DNA from: Streptomyces sp. CCM_MD2014 | GTDB lineage: Bacteria; Actinomycetota; Actinomycetes; Streptomycetales; Streptomycetaceae | Length of the DNA stretch: 64,000 nucleotides | Reading direction: 5' to 3' | Assembly (NCBI RefSeq): GCF_000772045.1 | Contig: NZ_CP009754.1 | Coordinates: 248,001 to 312,000, forward strand | Shown here: positions 9,903-18,034 of the stretch, piece by piece | Numbering within the stretch: the first letter of the stretch is position 1 | How the letters are laid out: each line of letters begins with the position of its first letter | Translations under genes and position numbers: made by a program | The notes under the pieces: model-generated | Database searches by the model: none | Told to the model about the DNA's origin: nothing | What the model saw: the letters and a program-made list of their open reading frames with translations, nothing else

Positions 9903-10556
9903 GTGGATGCCTTCACCCGTTCCTGGTCCGCGTTGCTCGCCGCGGTCGCCGGCCTCTCCGACGAGGACTTCTCCCGGCCGTCCGGCTGCACCGGCTGGCT
10001 CGTCCGTGACCTGGTGTGCCACCTGGTCATCGACGCCCAGGACGTCCTGATCACCCTGGCCACCCCTTCCGCCGGGGAGCCGACCCGGGACGCGGTGACC
10101 TACTGGCGGGTCGTCGAGCCCCCGACGGGGGACGACCCGCTGGACGCGCTGACCGTCCGGCTGGCCGCCGCCTACGAGCAGCCGGGACTGCTCAAGTTCC
10201 ACCTGGACGACGTCGGTTCCGCCGCCGGGCGCGCCGCCGCGCTCGCGGATCCCGCCGGCCGGGTCGGCACCCAGGGCCAGGTGCTCGCGGCGGGCGACTA
10301 CCTCTCGGCGTACGTCCTGGAGTGGACGCTGCACCATCTGGACCTGATCGCACACGTCCCGGGCGCGGTGGGACCGCCCGCGGAGGGGCTGGGGCACTCG
10401 CGGGAGCTGCTGGAAGGGGTCGTCGCGGCGACGTTTCCCGCGTCGTTCACCGACCGGGACGCGCTGCTGATCGGCACCGGTCGGCGCGCGCCGACCGCGG
10501 CGGAGACGGCCGCGCTGGGCGCGTTGGCGGCGCGGCTCCCGTTTCCGGTCGGCTGA
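9903..10556 (+). CDS. Maleylpyruvate isomerase family mycothiol-dependent enzyme (DinB-like)
   Basis: A 217-residue protein with the four-helix DinB-like fold of the actinobacterial mycothiol-dependent family. The N-terminal pattern includes WSALLAAVAGLSDEDF, CTGWLVRDLVCHLV and LEWTLHHLDLI. Conserved His residues in CHL and HHL probably bind metal. Such enzymes use mycothiol in isomerase, transferase or detoxification reactions; the substrate cannot be predicted. The start is the GTG at 9903 with only a weak ribosome site. No closer alternative retains the first helix. The gene follows glpK by 117 bp and may be separately transcribed. Confidence 0.8.
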   Translation: MDAFTRSWSALLAAVAGLSDEDFSRPSGCTGWLVRDLVCHLVIDAQDVLITLATPSAGEPTRDAVTYWRVVEPPTGDDPLDALTVRLAAAYEQPGLLKFHLDDVGSAAGRAAALADPAGRVGTQGQVLAAGDYLSAYVLEWTLHHLDLIAHVPGAVGPPAEGLGHSRELLEGVVAATFPASFTDRDALLIGTGRRAPTAAETAALGALAARLPFPVG

Positions 10557-10590
10557 CCGGCGCGTCCGCGCGGGCGGCCGGCGGGTCGAC

Positions 10591-10630
10591 GGGCCGGTGG
10601 GTGGCTCGGCGGGCCGGTGGGTGGCTCGGC
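10591..10630. repeat. Exact 20-bp tandem duplication in an intergenic region
   Basis: Two back-to-back identical copies of gggccggtgggtggctcggc lie at 10591-10610 and 10611-10630. Degenerate GGTCGGCGGGTCG-like copies continue on both sides to about 10660. It sits between the DinB-like gene and the ankyrin gene, in a 226-bp gap. It looks like slippage-grown simple sequence. Confidence 0.85.
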
Positions 10631-10782
10631 GGGTCGTCGGGCGGGTCGGCGGGTCGTCCGATCGGACGACAGGGCCGTCGTCCGTCCGGCAGTCGCGAAG
10701 GAGCCGGTGCGCCGATCCGCCCCGGTGCCCGGCGGGTCCAGGCTGGAGGCACACGTCCCCGAGCCCGCGGAGCTGTCCGACC

Positions 10783-11436
10783 ATGACCGCAAAGCCCCCC
10801 AACCCCGCCGACCTCGCCCTGTCGGACGCAGTCCGCCGCGGCGACGCCGACGCCGTCCGGGCCGCGTTGCGGGCCGGTGCCGACCGGGAACTGCGCGACG
10901 ACCAGGGCCGCACACCGCTCCTGCTGGCGGCCCTGGGGGACCGGGTCGCGGTCGCCGAGGTGCTGGTCGCGGCCGGCGCGGACGTCAACGCGCAGGACGC
11001 GCGCGACGACAGCGCGTGGCTGGTCACCGGGGTCACGGGCAGCGTCGCGATGATGCGGGCGCTGCTGCCCGGCGGCCCGGACGTCACGCTCACCAACCGC
11101 TTCGGCGGCGTCTCGGTCATCCCGGCGAGCGAACGCGGCCACGTGGCGTACGTCCGGGCCGTGCTCGCGGAGACGGACATCGACGTCGACCACGTCAACC
11201 GGCTCGGCTGGACGGCGCTCCTCGAGGCGGTCGTCCTCGGCGACGGCGACCGTACGCACCTGGACGTCGTGGCGGCCCTGCTCGACGCGGGCGCCGACCC
11301 CTCGCTGCCGGACGGCGACGGTGTCACGGCCCGGGCCCATGCCGAGCGCAGGGGCTTCGGGGCCATCGCCGACCTGCTGCGGCGGGCCGGGTCACGCGAC
11401 GGCGGCGGGGCTCGCGAAGAGGGCGGGCGGCGGTGA
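10783..11436 (+). CDS. Ankyrin-repeat protein
   Basis: A 217-residue soluble protein made almost wholly of ankyrin repeats. About six units are visible, with cores such as GADRELRDDQGRTPLLLAA, LGWTALLEAV and GADPSLPDGDGVTARAHA. Ankyrin repeats mediate protein-protein contacts, so this is probably a binding partner and not an enzyme. The ATG at 10783 has a GCGGAG sequence upstream; an in-frame extension back to 10597 would read through the tandem repeats and is rejected. The stop overlaps the GTG start of the next gene (GTGA), so the two are translationally coupled and probably act together. Confidence 0.85.
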   Translation: MTAKPPNPADLALSDAVRRGDADAVRAALRAGADRELRDDQGRTPLLLAALGDRVAVAEVLVAAGADVNAQDARDDSAWLVTGVTGSVAMMRALLPGGPDVTLTNRFGGVSVIPASERGHVAYVRAVLAETDIDVDHVNRLGWTALLEAVVLGDGDRTHLDVVAALLDAGADPSLPDGDGVTARAHAERRGFGAIADLLRRAGSRDGGGAREEGGRR

Positions 11437-12587
11437 ACCGGCGTTCCCCCGGGAGCCGTCTCGCCGCGCTGGCCGCCGTCGCCGCGGCGCTGGCCGGATG
11501 CGCGTCGGACGCCGGCGAGGACCGGACCGCGCCCGCGGTGTCCGCCCCCGCCTCCGGCACGTCCGGGCGCACGCACGACTCCGGCGGCGCCTCGGCGCGC
11601 ACCCCGGAAGGCGCCCTGCTGGTCACGGACTTCGGCGCCGACACCGTCACCTTCGTCGACCCCGCCGGCCGGGGCGACGCGGCCGACCTCGGCTCGGTAC
11701 GGGTCGGGACGGCACCGTACGGGATCGCCCTGGGCGAAGACGGCACGGCGTGGGTGGCGACCGCGGAGGGTGTGGCCGCGGTGGACACCCGCACCCGCGA
11801 GCGCACCGCCCTCATCCCCTACCGCACGGACACGGGCCCCGTTGCGACCGGCGAGTACCGGGGCGGCGGCATGGGCATCGCCCTGTCCCCCGACGGCAGC
11901 CGCGTCTACGTCGGGGTCAACGTCCCCGGCGGGAAGGGCACCCTGGAGGTCGTCGACACCGAACGGCGGGAGGTGACGCGGGTCCTTCCGGCCGGCCGCC
12001 GGCCCTTCGACGTCGACGTGTCGCGCGACGGGCGGCACGTCTACGCCACCAACCACGACTCCTTCGACGTGAGCGTCGTCGACACCGGCGACTGGACGAC
12101 ACGCCGCATCGAGGTCGCCCCGTACGGCACCGAGGGCGGCCTCGGCTCCTGGCTCAAGCCGCACTACACCGCCGTACGCCCCTCCGACGGTGCCCTGTTG
12201 CTGCCCTTCGAGGGCGAGCGCCTGGCGGTCGTCGATCCCGGCACCGGGCGCGTCCGCATCGAGGAGATGACCGCCGACACCCACCAGCACGGTGTCACGG
12301 CCGGTGCCGACGGCACGCTCTACGTGGTCGGCACCGGTCCGATCGACCCGTCCGAGGACGACGGCCCGTCCCTGACCGTTCGTACGCCCGACGGCGACGA
12401 ACGGGTCATCCCCCTGGACGGCCCGCACGAGACCGTGGCCCTCTCGGCCGACGGCCGCACCGCCTACGTCTCGGGCGGCTTCACCCGCGACGGCTACTGG
12501 GACGGCCTGAGCGTCGTCGACGTCGGCACCGGCCGGGTGACCCGGCTACCGGTGGGCGAGCGGCCCCTGGCCGTCGCGGTCCTGTGA
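11433..12587 (+). CDS. Secreted YVTN-type beta-propeller lipoprotein
   Basis: A 384-residue lipoprotein. The signal peptide ends in the lipobox LAGC (Cys about residue 24), followed by a Ser/Thr/Pro-rich spacer and a seven-bladed propeller of YVTN/NHL-like repeats (about 60-384), for example GMGIALSPDGSRVYVGVN, PFDVDVSRDGRHVYATNH and TVALSADGRTAYVSGG. It is probably anchored outside the membrane. The GTG start overlaps the stop of the ankyrin gene. Propellers of this kind bind ligands or surface polymers; no catalytic residues are evident. The pairing of an intracellular ankyrin protein with an extracellular propeller is unusual. Confidence 0.85.
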   Translation: MNRRSPGSRLAALAAVAAALAGCASDAGEDRTAPAVSAPASGTSGRTHDSGGASARTPEGALLVTDFGADTVTFVDPAGRGDAADLGSVRVGTAPYGIALGEDGTAWVATAEGVAAVDTRTRERTALIPYRTDTGPVATGEYRGGGMGIALSPDGSRVYVGVNVPGGKGTLEVVDTERREVTRVLPAGRRPFDVDVSRDGRHVYATNHDSFDVSVVDTGDWTTRRIEVAPYGTEGGLGSWLKPHYTAVRPSDGALLLPFEGERLAVVDPGTGRVRIEEMTADTHQHGVTAGADGTLYVVGTGPIDPSEDDGPSLTVRTPDGDERVIPLDGPHETVALSADGRTAYVSGGFTRDGYWDGLSVVDVGTGRVTRLPVGERPLAVAVL

Positions 12588-12614
12588 GCCGCCGCCGGGG
12601 GCGCATCGCCGCTC

Positions 12615-12641
12615 ATGACAGTGGCTGCCCTCGCGTAGACT
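12615..12641 (+). promoter_or_regulatory. Candidate promoter giving a leaderless tetR transcript
   Basis: ATGACA (12615-12620) and TAGACT (12636-12641) resemble -35 and -10 boxes, with a short 15-bp spacer. The -10 box ends 6 bp before the ATG at 12648, and there is no Shine-Dalgarno sequence. A leaderless mRNA is therefore likely. This is inference only. Confidence 0.45.
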
Positions 12642-12647
12642 CGCGGC

Positions 12648-13220
12648 ATGGGTCGATGGGAGCCGAACGCACGCGGCCGCCTGGAGCAGGCGGCGCTGGA
12701 GCTGTACGTGGAGCGCGGCTACGAACAGACCCCGGTGGCCGAGATCACCAAGCGTGCGGGACTGACGGAGCGGACCTTCTTCCGGCACTTCGCCGACAAG
12801 CGGGAGGTCCTCTTCGGCGGGTCCGGCAGGCTCGAGGAGCTCTGCGCGGGCGCCGTCGCGGCGGCGCCCGCCGCCGCCACGCCGATGGAGGCGGCGGTGG
12901 CCGCCCTCGACGCCGCGGCGGGCGTCTTCGAGGAGCGCGGGGACCTGGTCCGTCTGCGGCAGAGCGTCATCGACGCCAACGCGGAGCTGCGGGAACGCGA
13001 ACTGATCAAGCTCGCGTCCCTCTCCGGTGCGCTCGCCGACGCGCTGCGCGACCGCGGCGTGCCGGACCTGACGGCGCGGCTGACCGCTGAGGCGGCGATC
13101 GCCGTGCTCAAGGTGGCCTTCGGGTGCTGGATCCACGGGCCCGGAAAGCGGACGCTGCGGCAGCTCGTCGGCGAGTGCGTCGACGCCCTGGGTGCCGCGG
13201 TGGCGGGCGAGCCGGCCTGA
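12648..13220 (+). CDS. TetR-family transcriptional regulator
   Basis: A 190-residue repressor-type protein. The helix-turn-helix lies at about residues 27-48 (VAEITKRAGLTERTFFRHFADK) and is typical of TetR. The ligand-binding C-terminal half is Ala-rich and helical. The ATG at 12648 lacks a ribosome site and is probably leaderless. The target is unknown; the adjacent propeller lipoprotein and the downstream methyltransferase are the nearest candidates. Confidence 0.9.
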   Translation: MGRWEPNARGRLEQAALELYVERGYEQTPVAEITKRAGLTERTFFRHFADKREVLFGGSGRLEELCAGAVAAAPAAATPMEAAVAALDAAAGVFEERGDLVRLRQSVIDANAELRERELIKLASLSGALADALRDRGVPDLTARLTAEAAIAVLKVAFGCWIHGPGKRTLRQLVGECVDALGAAVAGEPA

Positions 13221-13315
13221 CCGGTCCGGTGGGTCAACCGGTGTACAGGAAGGGGCCATTGCGACGTAGGTTGTGGTCAAGCACCCACGCCTCGGCTGAA
13301 AGACGGACCGCACCC

Positions 13316-14127
13316 ATGAGCGACCCCTCGACCCCCGCCAACGCCGCACAGCAGAAGATCGACACGTCTGTGCCGCACTCGGCCCGGATCTGGAACTACT
13401 GGCTGGGCGGGAAGGACAACTACCCGGTCGACGAGCAGGCCGGCGACGCCTACACCGCCGTCTTTCCCGGCATCGTCACCGTCGCCCGCAGCAGCCGCGC
13501 GTTCCTGCGCCGCAACATCACCCACCTGGTGGCCGAGGCGGGCATCCGGCAGTTCCTCGACATCGGGACCGGCCTGCCGACCGCGGACAACACCCACGAG
13601 GTCGCCCAGCGCATCGCCCCCGAGGCGCGGATCGTCTACGTCGACAACGACCCGATGGTCCTCGCCCACGCCCGCGCGCTGCTCTACTCGACCCCGAGGG
13701 CGCGACCTCGTACATCGACTCCGACGTGCTCGACCCGGACACCGTCCTCGCGGCGGCCGCCGAGACGCTGGACTTCGACCAGCCCATCGCGTTGATCCTC
13801 AGCAACATCCTGGGGCACATCCCCGACTACGACCAGGCACGTTCCGTCGCCGCCCGGCTCGTCGACGCCCTTCCCTCCGGCAGCTATCTCTCGATCAACG
13901 ACGGCTCGCGCGGCATCGACCCGGAGTTCGACCGGGCCCAGGACGCCTACAACGAGAGCGGTGCCGCACCGTACATCCTGCGCACCGTCGACCAGATCAC
14001 GGCGTTCTTCGACGGTCTGGAGCTGGTGGAGCCCGGCGTGGTGCCGGTGACCCGGTGGCGTCCGGAGGCGGGCGCCGACCAGCCGGAACTCATCGGCGAG
14101 CACGGCGGACTCGCCCGCAAGCCGTGA
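13316..14127 (+). pseudogene. DUF574-type SAM-dependent methyltransferase, frameshifted
   Basis: The 5' part (13316 to about 13693) encodes MSDPSTPANAAQQKIDTSV and the family motifs RIWNYWLGGKDNYPVD and FLDIGTGLPT (SAM-binding), and the 3' part (about 13694-14127) encodes the rest (ALILSNILGHIPDY, SYLSINDG, FFDGLELVEPGVVPV). The two halves are in different frames. Adding one base in the ACCCCGAGGG stretch at 13691-13700 restores a continuous protein of 270 residues, which is the normal length of this Streptomyces family. As read, translation stops after 159 residues at 13795, with the last third out of frame. Either the gene is a recent pseudogene or one base was missed in sequencing. The intact family is abundant in Streptomyces, and its substrates are not known. 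Confidence 0.85.
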
Positions 14128-14174
14128 CGCCCTGACCCGCGCCGTACCGAGCCGTACCGGAAGGAGGCCGCACC

Positions 14175-15008
14175 ATGTCCGCTTGGCCGTTGCCCGAGTC
14201 GTTCCCCAGCGCTTCGGGCACCGTCCGCTGGAACCGGCTGGGCACCCCGGACGGGCGCCCGCTGGTCCTGCTGCACGGCACGCCCTTCTCCTCGTACGTC
14301 TGGCGCGCGGTGGCCCGCTCGCTGGCACGCGACCACCTGGTGTTCGTCTGGGACATGCCGGGCTACGGACTGTCGGAGAAGGCCGACGGGCAGGACGTGT
14401 CCCTGGCTGCGCAGGGCCGCGTCTTCGCGGAGCTGCTGGAACACTGGGGGCTGCGGCGTCCCCTCGTGGCCGCCCACGACTTCGGCGGCGCCGTCGCGCT
14501 GCGGGCGCATCTGCTGCACGGCGCCCGGTACGGGGCGCTCGCCCTGGTCGACCCGGTCGCACTGGCACCCTGGGGGTCCCCGTTCTTCCGGCTGGTCCGG
14601 GAGAACGCCGAGGTTTTCGGGCGGCTGCCCGAGGGGCTGCACCGGGCGCTGGTGCGCGAGTACGTGGGTTCCACCGGCGGTCCGGGGCTGCATCCGGCGG
14701 TCCTGGACCGGCTGGTCGAGCCCTGGCTCGGCGAAACGGGTCAGCCGGCCTTCTATCGGCAGATCGCCCAGGCGGACCAGCGGTACACCGACGAAGTACA
14801 GGACCGGTACGCCGGTATCGAGGTCCCCACGCTGGTCTGCTGGGGTGAGGACGACGCGTGGATTCCCGTGGCCAAGGGACGCGAGCTCGCCGGTCTCGTC
14901 CCCGGCGCCCGGTGGGAGCCGATCGCCCATGCGGGCCATCTGGTCCAGGAGGACGCGCCCGCCGAGCTGACGGCGGCCCTGCTGGACTTCTTCCGCCGCG
15001 TTCCCTGA
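14175..15008 (+). CDS. Alpha/beta hydrolase with Asp nucleophile, haloalkane-dehalogenase-like
   Basis: A 277-residue cytoplasmic hydrolase. The oxyanion motif HGTP is at residues 34-37. The nucleophile elbow reads AHDFGG with Asp102 instead of Ser, the acid is in GEDDAWIP (Asp226/227) and the catalytic His is His255 in AHAGHLVQED. An Asp nucleophile is the hallmark of haloalkane and haloacetate dehalogenases and some epoxide hydrolases, so a dehalogenase or epoxide hydrolase is likelier than an esterase. The ATG at 14175 has a strong AAGGAGG site. It follows the broken methyltransferase by 47 bp and may share its transcript. It ends at a strong hairpin. Confidence 0.85.
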   Translation: MSAWPLPESFPSASGTVRWNRLGTPDGRPLVLLHGTPFSSYVWRAVARSLARDHLVFVWDMPGYGLSEKADGQDVSLAAQGRVFAELLEHWGLRRPLVAAHDFGGAVALRAHLLHGARYGALALVDPVALAPWGSPFFRLVRENAEVFGRLPEGLHRALVREYVGSTGGPGLHPAVLDRLVEPWLGETGQPAFYRQIAQADQRYTDEVQDRYAGIEVPTLVCWGEDDAWIPVAKGRELAGLVPGARWEPIAHAGHLVQEDAPAELTAALLDFFRRVP

Positions 15009-15042
15009 CGGCCGCGCGCGGACTGCGGGGGCTGTGTGCCAC

Positions 15043-15084
15043 GGGGCGGGCCCCGGGAAACCAGCGTTTCCCGGGGCCCGCCCC
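15043..15084. terminator. Bidirectional hairpin between hydrolase and cold-shock genes
   Basis: A perfect 18-bp stem (ggggcgggccccgggaaa, 15043-15060, and its complement, 15067-15084) closes a 6-nt loop. It lies between two convergent genes and ends in AAA/TTT at the loop side, so it can serve both strands. Confidence 0.92.
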
Positions 15085-15101
15085 GCTGGACGGTCTCCCG
15101 G

Positions 15102-15305
15102 TCAGGCGGGGTTGATGTTCTCCGCCTGCGGGCCCTTCTGGCCCTGGGTGATGTCGAAGGTGACGGCCTGGCCTTCCTGCAGCTCGCGGTAGCCCGTGGC
15201 GTTGATGTTGGAGTAGTGCGCGAAGACGTCGGGGCCGCCGCCGTCCTGCGCGATGAAGCCGAAGCCCTTTTCAGAGTTGAACCACTTGACGGTTCCGCTG
15301 GCCAT
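15102..15305 (-). CDS. Cold-shock protein (CspA family)
   Basis: A 67-residue single cold-shock domain that binds single-stranded RNA and DNA as an RNA chaperone. RNP1 is KGFGFIAQ and RNP2 is VFAHYSNI, both intact; the start [14 protein letters not shown] is typical. The length is normal for the family. The ATG at 15305 is preceded by an A/G-rich site (GAAAGGCAAAAGGC). The gene is monocistronic and shares a hairpin terminator with the convergent hydrolase gene. Confidence 0.97.
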   Translation of the reverse strand: MASGTVKWFNSEKGFGFIAQDGGGPDVFAHYSNINATGYRELQEGQAVTFDITQGQKGPQAENINPA

Positions 15306-15636
15306 GCCTTTTGCCTTTCAGCCGTTATCGGATCCGCACCGCGCGAACCCGGAGGTGGTCGTCCTGGTCCTCCGGCATTGCACAGCAAACCGCCCGCACT
15401 CCGGCGCGGGCGGTCTGGGCGAACCACGACATCTGCTGCTGACGCTACACGGCATGTCCGAGCCCCACCAGTGAGTAAGGGGTGTGAGCGGCAACCATGT
15501 TGCCGAGTTGGCCCCCTCGGCCACCGCGGTGCGGGTCTGCGCTGCGCCATCCGGGGGAGACGGCGAGGCGGCCGCACAACCCGGTTCCGGAAGTGGTCTA
15601 GCTATGAAGAGTCCACCCACGGAGTCGGAGATCGAT
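15306..15636. other. Divergent intergenic region between csp and the L,D-transpeptidase-like gene
   Basis: About 330 bp without a gene. It must hold the cold-shock gene promoter and leader on the minus strand and the promoter of the transpeptidase-like gene on the plus strand. At 15592-15601 the sequence AGTGGTCTAG matches one arm of the DasR-type operator, but the second arm (CTAT) is poor. I see no convincing hairpin or -35/-10 pair. Confidence 0.5.
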
Positions 15637-16389
15637 ATGACCGTCAGGAAAGCGCTGGCCCTGGTGATCGGCGCCGTCATGTGCACCGGTGCGCTGGCGA
15701 CCGGCTGCGCCCGGGAGCCCGCGGGCGCCTCCTCCCAGGACGCGCACGCACCCGCGAACTCCGCGGCCCCGCGCCCCGCTCCCCCGCGTTCCTTCCCCCG
15801 TCCACTGCCCGGCGTCGGGCCGGCCATGCGGGAGCGTCTCCCGGCCGGCACCCGGCAGGCCGTGGTGGTCACGGGCGAGACCGAGGACTCGTCCCGGGCC
15901 CGGGTGGTGCTCTACGAGCGGTATCCGGGCGAGGGCTGGCGGGCGGTCGCCGGTCCGTGGCCCGCCCACAACGGCCTGCGCGGCTGGACCGACGACCACG
16001 AGGCGGGCGACCTGCACACGCCCATCGGCGTCTTCGGCCTCAGCGACGCGGGGGGCAGGCTGCCCGACCCGGGCAGCCTGCTCCCTTACGACGAGGATCC
16101 GGAGTTCTCCGTGTCGGGCACCGGCTATCTGGGCGAACCCCTGGAGGGGTCGTTCGACTACGTGATCGCCATCGACTACAACCGGGTGCCCGGCACCACC
16201 CCGCTGGACAAGACGCGCCCCCTGGGCGAGGACAAGGGCGGCGGCGTCTGGATCCACGTGGACCACGACGGGCCGACCAACGCCTGCGTGTCCCTCAGCG
16301 AGGAGCACATGCGCACGTTGCTGACCACTCTGGACCCGGACAAGGAGCCGGTCGTCGTCATGGGCCCGGAGGAGGTCCTGGCTCGGTAG
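15637..16389 (+). CDS. L,D-transpeptidase-like (YkuD fold) lipoprotein
   Basis: A 250-residue exported protein. The lipobox ALATGC puts the lipid-anchored Cys at residue 24, followed by a Pro/Ala-rich spacer. The C-terminal domain ends in WIHVDHDGPTNACVSL, a divergent form of the YkuD signature with His207 and the presumed catalytic Cys217. Such enzymes form 3-3 cross-links in peptidoglycan or attach proteins to it; this divergent subgroup is common in actinobacteria and its activity is less certain. The start was placed at ATG 15637, which has GGAG upstream and begins the signal peptide; ATG 15604 is an in-frame alternative without a ribosome site. Confidence 0.8.
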   Translation: MTVRKALALVIGAVMCTGALATGCAREPAGASSQDAHAPANSAAPRPAPPRSFPRPLPGVGPAMRERLPAGTRQAVVVTGETEDSSRARVVLYERYPGEGWRAVAGPWPAHNGLRGWTDDHEAGDLHTPIGVFGLSDAGGRLPDPGSLLPYDEDPEFSVSGTGYLGEPLEGSFDYVIAIDYNRVPGTTPLDKTRPLGEDKGGGVWIHVDHDGPTNACVSLSEEHMRTLLTTLDPDKEPVVVMGPEEVLAR

Positions 16390-16426
16390 GGCGTCCCGGC
16401 CCGCATGGCGGACCGGTGTACCGTGC

Positions 16427-17848
16427 TCAGCCGACCGGCGGCATGTCGGTGGGCTCCGAGTCGAGGCCGGGCCTGCGCTCCCGCCAGGCACCCCGGGTGA
16501 AGTCCGGTATCTCGACGGGGCGGCCGCCCCTGGCCAGTGACGTGACGCTGAGGGGTACGGGCGAGCACCAGGCGGCCGAGTCGTAGACGTCGATGTCGGG
16601 CACCAGTCCCGCGCGCATCAGCTGGACGGTGCGCCACTGCAGCACGTAGTCCATGCCGCCGTGGCCGCCGTTGTTCGCGGCGTCGTCGCCGACCTTCCGC
16701 CACAGCCAGTGGTCGTATTCCTTGCGGTAGGTCTCGAAGTCGCGCCAGCTGTGGCCGCTGTGGTCCGGTTCGACGTAGATGCGGGCGCCGGTCGGGGCGG
16801 GTCCCGCGTAGTCCTCGACGATGCCGCGGCTGCCGGCGAGGGTGTTGATACGACTGTAGGGCCGGGGCGAACTCACGTCGTGCTCCGCCCGGATGGTCCT
16901 GCCCTTCGCGGTTTCGATCATGCAGGTGACCAGGTCACCGTTGATGTAGGTCTCCTTCCACGAGGGGTGGTCGCGCGGGACGAAGCGGGCCCGGTAGTCG
17001 GCGAGTCCCTTCGGGGCCGTCGTGGTGGCGCGCAGGGTGGTCATGCGGTCGCCGCGGTTGACGTCCATGGCGGCCGCGATGGGGGCAAGACCGTGCATGG
17101 GATAGAAGGAGGCGGTGCTGCGGGTGTGCCACAGGCGGCGCCAGGAGTCCGTGTAGTAGGTGTCGGAGAAGAGGAGCTCGCGCAGGTCGTGCAGGTAGCC
17201 GCCGTGGCCGTTGGTGATGTCGCCGAACAGGCCGTCGTGCGCCGCTTTCAGCATGGCCAGCTCGTTGCGGCCGTAGTTGCAGTTCTCGGACAGGAGCAGG
17301 TGCCTGCGGGTGCGTTCCGAGGTGTCGACGAGGTCCCACAGCTGGCGCAGTTCCGTCGCGATGGGGAGTTCCACGACGGCGTGCCTGCCGCTGAGCAGCG
17401 CGGCCCGGCCGTGCTCGTAGTGGAACTCCCAGGGCGTGGCGATGTACACGAGGTCGATGTCGTCGCGGCGGAGCATCCGGGCGTAGGAGTCGGCGGAGCC
17501 GCCGTACTCGGCCGGACGCGGCTTGCCCTTGCTCTCCAGGCGGTCGGCGGCGCGTTCCGCCCGGTCGGGGCGGATGTCGCAGACGGCGGTCACGGTGCAG
17601 CCGGGCACGGCCGCCCAGCCGGTGATCATGCCCCCGCCCCGGTTGCCGAGGCCGATGATGCCGACGCGGACGGTTCTGTGGGCGTCGAAGGGCACGCCGA
17701 TCATCGACTTCTGGCCCGGCCTGCGGCGGGGCGCCTGCTCGGACGCCGCGGCGGAGGGGGCGGCGGCCCCGACCCCGGCCGCGAGGGCGCCGGTGGCGGC
17801 CGCGGAGCCCAGGAGCAGTCGGCGGGAGACAGCGGGCGTTCGGGACAT
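16427..17848 (-). CDS. Tat-exported GH109 family protein (alpha-N-acetylgalactosaminidase, Gfo/Idh/MocA fold)
   Basis: A 473-residue protein. A twin-arginine signal (SRRLLLGSAAATGALAAG) is followed by a Rossmann domain (VGIIGLGNRGGGM) and the long GH109 region. Typical GH109 stretches are ENCNYGRNELAML, GLFGDITNGHGGYLHDLREL, FYPMHGLAPIAAAM and NRGDRM. GH109 enzymes hydrolyse terminal alpha-GalNAc with tightly bound NAD+ through a redox mechanism, and export by Tat fits a prefolded cofactor protein. The ATG at 17848 has GAGGAG upstream; the longer frame to 18001 adds a non-signal leader and is rejected. It lies 186 bp after the GntR gene on the same strand and may be in that regulon. Confidence 0.88.
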   Translation of the reverse strand: MSRTPAVSRRLLLGSAAATGALAAGVGAAAPSAAASEQAPRRRPGQKSMIGVPFDAHRTVRVGIIGLGNRGGGMITGWAAVPGCTVTAVCDIRPDRAERAADRLESKGKPRPAEYGGSADSYARMLRRDDIDLVYIATPWEFHYEHGRAALLSGRHAVVELPIATELRQLWDLVDTSERTRRHLLLSENCNYGRNELAMLKAAHDGLFGDITNGHGGYLHDLRELLFSDTYYTDSWRRLWHTRSTASFYPMHGLAPIAAAMDVNRGDRMTTLRATTTAPKGLADYRARFVPRDHPSWKETYINGDLVTCMIETAKGRTIRAEHDVSSPRPYSRINTLAGSRGIVEDYAGPAPTGARIYVEPDHSGHSWRDFETYRKEYDHWLWRKVGDDAANNGGHGGMDYVLQWRTVQLMRAGLVPDIDVYDSAAWCSPVPLSVTSLARGGRPVEIPDFTRGAWRERRPGLDSEPTDMPPVG

Positions 17849-18034
17849 GACGGCAACACTCCTCGTGGCGTTCGCATCACGGTCGGGGCGCGGTCGGGCG
17901 TTGTCGGGCAACGTCGGGCTGTCGAACACTTTCGGGGCATGACTCTGCGGGCTCCGCCGTGACATGTCAATACGTGCTCGATGTGCAGCCGTTCCGAGCA
18001 TTTCCGCGCACCGGGAGGGTCGGAGGCGGTTGCG

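Noticed and set aside
15592..15605. A DasR-like operator (AGTGGTCTAG) before the L,D-transpeptidase-like gene
   Set aside because: Only one arm matches; the second arm is CTAT instead of ACCA, so it may be chance.
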